DNA of 64,000 nucleotides, taken from positions 20,201 through 84,200 of the forward strand of contig CAYZZW010000007.1 in assembly GCA_964482955.1 (NCBI GenBank). The letters are read 5' to 3'. Below are positions 57,883-64,000 of the stretch, one piece after another. Positions within the stretch are counted from its first letter, which is position 1. Every line of letters begins with the position of its first letter. The DNA is from JAPLSN01 sp964482955. GTDB taxonomy: Bacteria > Spirochaetota > Spirochaetia > Treponematales > UBA12059. The notes under the pieces are model-generated. The model was not told where the DNA came from. It did not search any database and was given only the letters and a program-made list of their open reading frames with translations. Both the position numbers and the translations under genes were made by a program.

Positions 57883-60686
57883 TACGCGACGTCGGACTCC
57901 CCGAGCTCGCGCTTCAGCGTCGGGTCGACCCTGAAAGCCACGCCGAAACGCAGGAACGATTCGGGGAGCCCCACACGCAGTCCCGCGTCGAGATAGAGGT
58001 CGGGCGCGATCCGCCACGCGCCGTCGTGCGCCGCGAAGGTTTCCGCGCGCAGTTCGAGCGCGCTGCCGCCGAGCGGCGCGAGGAACGACACGCCCGCAAC
58101 GCCCTGCGCATCGAATGTCTCAGGCGACCCGAGTTCGGAGTCCCCGAAACCGAGCAAGCCCGGCGTGACGACGCGCGGGCCGCCCGTGCGCCAGACCCAG
58201 TCGGCGTCGGCGGCGAACCCGAAGGGTCCGGCCGTCTTCGCGGCCACGAGCCCCGCGACGATCGAGACGCCGTCGATGCCGTCCGCGTCGGGGGCCGCCG
58301 CGAAGGTGAGCGATGCGGTGAATTGTTCCGAACGGAGCGGGGAAAGCGGGACGCCGGCCTTGAGGTACGCGAAGGAGATGAGCGCGCTGACGGTGCCGAG
58401 CGTCGAGACGGAGGCGTCTTCGGGCGTCTCCATGAACGGGAAGGAATCCGCGTCCGTCGTCGTGCGCGCGAACGATCCGCCCACGCCCACCGAGAGCGCG
58501 CGGGTCGCCGGATAGCGCGACGTCTCCACGAGGGGCAGGACGATGAAGCCGCCCGCGGCCTCCGAGAGCGCGAAGAAACCGTCCGCGTCGTAGCCCGGCT
58601 GGCGCATCGCGACGGCCATGAGGCGGAACGGACCCGCGCGCGTGACGAGGCTCGCGGCGAAGGACGGCTGCGCCGGGGCGAAGAACCAGCCCGCGGCGAG
58701 GAACGCCATCGTATCCGGTTCCGGGGAAGCGAGGGGCAGGGACGCGAAGACAGCGGCCGCGCCGGCGCCCCACTCGAGCCTGTCGGCCGTGCCGATGGCG
58801 TTCGGATACGGCGTGACCAACGCGGGCACGGGCGCGTTCAGGAAGCGGTCGCCGTTCGGAGGCGCGAAGGCGGGGCGCGTGGCGGCCGGGCCGTCGGTTT
58901 CCTTCACGGCGACGCGCCGCTCGGGCGCCACGGTGCCCGGGCGTTTCAGGATCCAGCCGCGGTACGACATCGAGCCGTACACGAGTCCTTCGGGCGACGG
59001 CACCGCGCAGTACGCCCCGACCGGATCCTCGACCGCGAGGATCGCCTCGTCCGAGCCGGGAACGTAGCGGTAGACGGCCAGGCTGCCGTCGACGTCGCAG
59101 CCGAAGAGGACGGAGCCGTCCGCGTCGAAGCGGGGCAGGATGACGGCGGCCCGGTCGACGGACGGATCGCCCGGGTCGACGCCGAAGAGCGACGAGACGG
59201 GAGCCGCGGGAATCGCGTAACGCGTCACTTCGCGCGTGCCGAGGTCGAGGAGACCGAGTTCCATGCCGCGCGGTCCGCCGATCGCGAAGGCGACCGTCTT
59301 TCCGTCCGGGGAAAACGACGGCTCGGCCACGGTGACGCGCTCTCCGGAGCCGTCGGGCGGGAAGAGCGGCGCGTACGAGCCGTCGGGCAGCACCTCCACG
59401 ATGCGCGAGCCCGGGCCCTCGACGCGGACGGCGACGATCCGCGACGCGTCGGGCGACAGCGCCACGCCCGCGAAGCCGCCGGAGCGCGTGAGGCGTTCGG
59501 GCGCCCCCGCGCGTTGCGTCGACGACGCGGGCGCGCGCCAACGCCACAGATCGCCGCGGATGGTCGCGTCCTTCCCGAGCGAGCCGTCGTACTCGGCCGC
59601 CACGTACGCGAGGGTGGTGCCGTCGGCGCTCGCCGAGAGCGCGAAGGACGGCACCGCCGCCTCGAAGAGGACGGTTTCGGATCCGGTCGCTTCGTCATAG
59701 CGCACCACCGCCGCGAGGCCGTCGGGGACCCTCCGGTACAGGATCATGCTTCCGTCGCCGATCCACGCGGGAGGATAGTAATGCGCCGCGGTCCTGCGCG
59801 GGGTCACGCGGATACCGTCCGGCAGGGCCAGCCGGTCGGCGTAGCGCCGCGCCAGCTCAAGGCGCAGATCGTCGTACAGCGCGTCGGCGCGGAAGCCCGT
59901 CACCTTCTCCACCGCGGCGTCGAAGGACAGGAAGGAACGATGCCGCTCGCGCTCGATCCGCGCGTAGACGTCGCTTCCGAACCGGTTCCGGAGATAGGCG
60001 ACGAACACGTACCCGGAGACGTACCAGCGGCCGTCGGGCGTCGCGAGCGGCCCCGAGTCCGAGGCTTCGTCGAGGCGCCAGTACTCCTGTTCGAGGATCG
60101 CCGCGCGATAGAAGAGTTCGAAGAAACGCGATCGGCCGCGTCCGCCCGAGCCGAAGGCGGTTTCGAGATTGGTCGTGATGCCTTCGCTCGCCCAGGGCGG
60201 CGTGCCCGCGGCGGTGAAGCCCGAGATCACCGGCCCGAAGACGGTCCCGAGCTTCGTGGCCAGGGCGTCCTCGTGGTACAGGTCGACGCAGTGCGTGAGT
60301 TCGTGCGTGAAGACGAGTTCGAGCCAGTTCCCGTCGGGCAGGCCGTTTTCGGCGCCCGAGACGCCGTTCACGGAAATGAAGACGTGCCGCGGAAAACCGG
60401 ATAAATATCCGTCGGGAAAATCGGAGCGATCCGAGAGCACGACGCGTATTTTGCCCGGCGGCGTCGAGTCGAAGTAGCCGGTGACGCGCGCGTACGCCTC
60501 TTCGGCGAACGACGCGAGTTCCGCCGCTTCGTCGGCGGTGGACGCGGAGTAGACGATTTCGACGTGCTCGGTGGCGGCGACGAACCAGCCCCGGGGGAGC
60601 GGATCGGCCGCGACCGGGCCGGCGAACGCGGCGAACGCAGCAATCATCGTCAGGAAGCGGATGGGGCGCGTTAGGTACCCGTACAA
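57849..60686 (-). CDS. Secreted gluzincin metallopeptidase-beta-propeller-barrel protein
   Basis: A 945-residue exported protein. The signal peptide (PIRFLTMIAAFAAFAGPVAA) is followed by a peptidase-MA-like domain with zinc motif HELTH (His128, Glu129, His132) and PPWASEGI, whose Glu168 would be the third zinc ligand. Residues about 270-560 contain propeller-like text (ALSPDASRIVAV, SFSPDGKTVAFAI) as in TolB. The last approximately 250 residues have glycine-rich strands and end VAYYVSFRMPFGF, the C-terminal Phe typical of outer-membrane barrels. The best start is TTG at 60686 with AAGGAG SD; the frame reaches 60734 into the divergent gene. A surface-anchored protease is likely; substrate unknown. 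Confidence 0.75.
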   Translation of the reverse strand: MYGYLTRPIRFLTMIAAFAAFAGPVAADPLPRGWFVAATEHVEIVYSASTADEAAELASFAEEAYARVTGYFDSTPPGKIRVVLSDRSDFPDGYLSGFPRHVFISVNGVSGAENGLPDGNWLELVFTHELTHCVDLYHEDALATKLGTVFGPVISGFTAAGTPPWASEGITTNLETAFGSGGRGRSRFFELFYRAAILEQEYWRLDEASDSGPLATPDGRWYVSGYVFVAYLRNRFGSDVYARIERERHRSFLSFDAAVEKVTGFRADALYDDLRLELARRYADRLALPDGIRVTPRRTAAHYYPPAWIGDGSMILYRRVPDGLAAVVRYDEATGSETVLFEAAVPSFALSASADGTTLAYVAAEYDGSLGKDATIRGDLWRWRAPASSTQRAGAPERLTRSGGFAGVALSPDASRIVAVRVEGPGSRIVEVLPDGSYAPLFPPDGSGERVTVAEPSFSPDGKTVAFAIGGPRGMELGLLDLGTREVTRYAIPAAPVSSLFGVDPGDPSVDRAAVILPRFDADGSVLFGCDVDGSLAVYRYVPGSDEAILAVEDPVGAYCAVPSPEGLVYGSMSYRGWILKRPGTVAPERRVAVKETDGPAATRPAFAPPNGDRFLNAPVPALVTPYPNAIGTADRLEWGAGAAAVFASLPLASPEPDTMAFLAAGWFFAPAQPSFAASLVTRAGPFRLMAVAMRQPGYDADGFFALSEAAGGFIVLPLVETSRYPATRALSVGVGGSFARTTTDADSFPFMETPEDASVSTLGTVSALISFAYLKAGVPLSPLRSEQFTASLTFAAAPDADGIDGVSIVAGLVAAKTAGPFGFAADADWVWRTGGPRVVTPGLLGFGDSELGSPETFDAQGVAGVSFLAPLGGSALELRAETFAAHDGAWRIAPDLYLDAGLRVGLPESFLRFGVAFRVDPTLKRELGESDVAYYVSFRMPFGF

Positions 60687-60696
60687 ATGGGACTCC

Positions 60697-60726
60697 TTGC
60701 CACGAATATCGGGATTTCTGTATATT
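60697..60726 (+). promoter_or_regulatory. Leaderless-type promoter of the TSCPD gene
   Basis: TTGCCA (60697-60702), an 18-bp spacer and TATATT (60721-60726), 6 bp before ATG 60733. It begins 10 bp from the divergent metallopeptidase start. Confidence 0.55.
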
Positions 60727-60732
60727 GCGATC

Positions 60733-61011
60733 ATGATCGCGCCGGAACGAACCCGAACCTACCGCTATGAGACGAAGGGAACTTGTTCCCGGGCCATCCG
60801 TATCAGCGTCTCCGACGCGAACCTCATCACCGACGTCGAGTTCGAAGGCGGCTGCGACGGCAACCTACGCGGCATCGAGCGGCTCGTGAAGGGCATGCGC
60901 GTCTCGGAGGCGATCACGCGCCTTTCGGGCATCCCCTGCGGCGACAACCACACCTCCTGCCCCGACCAACTCGCCCGCGCCCTCGCCGAACTCTCTTCCA
61001 AACGGCACTAG
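60733..61011 (+). CDS. TSCPD domain small protein (TIGR03905-like)
   Basis: A 92-residue protein matching the TSCPD/TIGR03905 family: YETKGTCSRAIRISV, VEFEGGCDGNLRGIERLVKG and CGDNHTSCPDQLARAL. Four cysteines are conserved (KGTC, GGC, IPCG, TSCPD), suggesting a metal-binding fold related to the C-terminal domain of class II/III ribonucleotide reductases. Function is unknown. Transcription is predicted to start at the ATG. Confidence 0.85.
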   Translation: MIAPERTRTYRYETKGTCSRAIRISVSDANLITDVEFEGGCDGNLRGIERLVKGMRVSEAITRLSGIPCGDNHTSCPDQLARALAELSSKRH

Positions 61012-61031
61012 TGAACTCTGTCGCCTAAGAT

Positions 61032-61255
61032 TTACCACGAAGATCACGAAGGAAGCACGAAGGACACGAAGAAGAAAAAGCAAGATTTAAGGTTGAGGTA
61101 GCGTTTTAGCTTTCCCGTGTCCTAAACCCCCGCAGCTTCGACTTCGTGCAACTCAATCAAAAGACATTTAGCCTTTCTTCTCTTCCTTCGTGCCCTAACG
61201 CTCGGGTACTCGCTAAGCTGCGCTCGTGGCATCACCTTCGTGATCTTCGTGGTAA
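61032..61255. repeat. Family B inverted repeat with an S module
   Basis: It begins 21 bp after the TSCPD stop with TTTACCACGAAGATCACGAA and ends CCTTCGTGATCTTCGTGGTA, just before the convergent ileS 3' end. An S module (TAACGCTCGGGTACTCGCTA) lies at about 61196-61230. Confidence 0.75.
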
Positions 61256-61271
61256 ACTCTTCGTCAAACGT

Positions 61272-64000
<2,729 letters not shown>

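Overview
This window is a G+C-rich chromosomal segment that is best explained as a spirochaete (Spirochaetota, Treponema/Spirochaeta-like) of unknown species. The evidence is the motility order flgN-like, flgK, flgL, fliW, csrA at 52.5-57.1 kb; a short AlaRS of about 596 residues; an archaeal/eukaryal-type IleRS; a complete moxR-bat cluster preceded by a TIGR03546/TIGR03545-type pair; and several lipoproteins and outer-membrane proteins that imply a double membrane. No phage, transposase, CRISPR array or rRNA is seen. One tRNA (Leu, UAA) is present.

Layout. 0-3 kb: the end of a BtuC/FecD permease, its ATPase and cobT, translationally coupled and pointing to corrinoid uptake and salvage, then a beta-propeller lipoprotein. 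3.7-15 kb: an acyl-CoA ligase (minus) diverging from a 3,104-residue surface protein. 15.5-18.6 kb: a coupled glycosyltransferase, APH-fold kinase and nucleotidyltransferase operon, probably for a glycolipid or envelope glycan. 18.7-24 kb: a secreted caspase-sulfatase-modifying-factor fusion, ferritin, alaS and tRNA-Leu. 24-34.4 kb: a tightly overlapping operon (TIGR03546, TIGR03545, moxR, DUF58, small membrane protein, batA, batB, batC, batD with a BatE-like tail), then smr and convergent infA. 35-36.8 kb: aroK-aroA. 37.4-42.6 kb: a DUF362 ferredoxin-like protein, an acetate transporter, a cytosolic [FeFe]-hydrogenase-like protein fused to a chemoreceptor signalling hairpin, and an outer-membrane barrel. 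42.8-52.3 kb: a DUF4139 protein, lspA, a free-methionine-sulfoxide reductase, a SIMPL protein, an HD hydrolase/threonine aldolase/GH31 operon, and a GH114-like lipoprotein. 52.5-57.1 kb: flagellar hook-junction genes with the FliW-CsrA switch, ending in a clear terminator. 57.2-64 kb: rnhB, a large secreted metallopeptidase-propeller-barrel protein, a TSCPD protein and ileS running off the window.

Two features stand out beyond the genes. First, the intergenic space is dominated by structured repeats. Family A consists of large palindromes whose arm sequences differ between copies yet stay nearly perfectly paired, around a shared inner hairpin. Family B consists of CACGAAGG-word repeats, most of them within about 30 bp of a stop codon. 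Family C is a two-hairpin element built on a constant scaffold. There are also tandem arrays with periods near 130, 144 and 192 bp. Second, at least seven genes (the glycosyltransferase, alaS, lspA, the fRMsr gene, the GH114 gene, rnhB and the TSCPD gene) have a -10-like hexamer ending 6-7 bp before the start codon and no Shine-Dalgarno sequence. This predicts leaderless mRNAs alongside a second, SD-led class of genes.

Starts were moved from the longest open frame where an SD sequence, overlap or promoter argued for it. Functional calls rest on motifs read by eye, without database searches.
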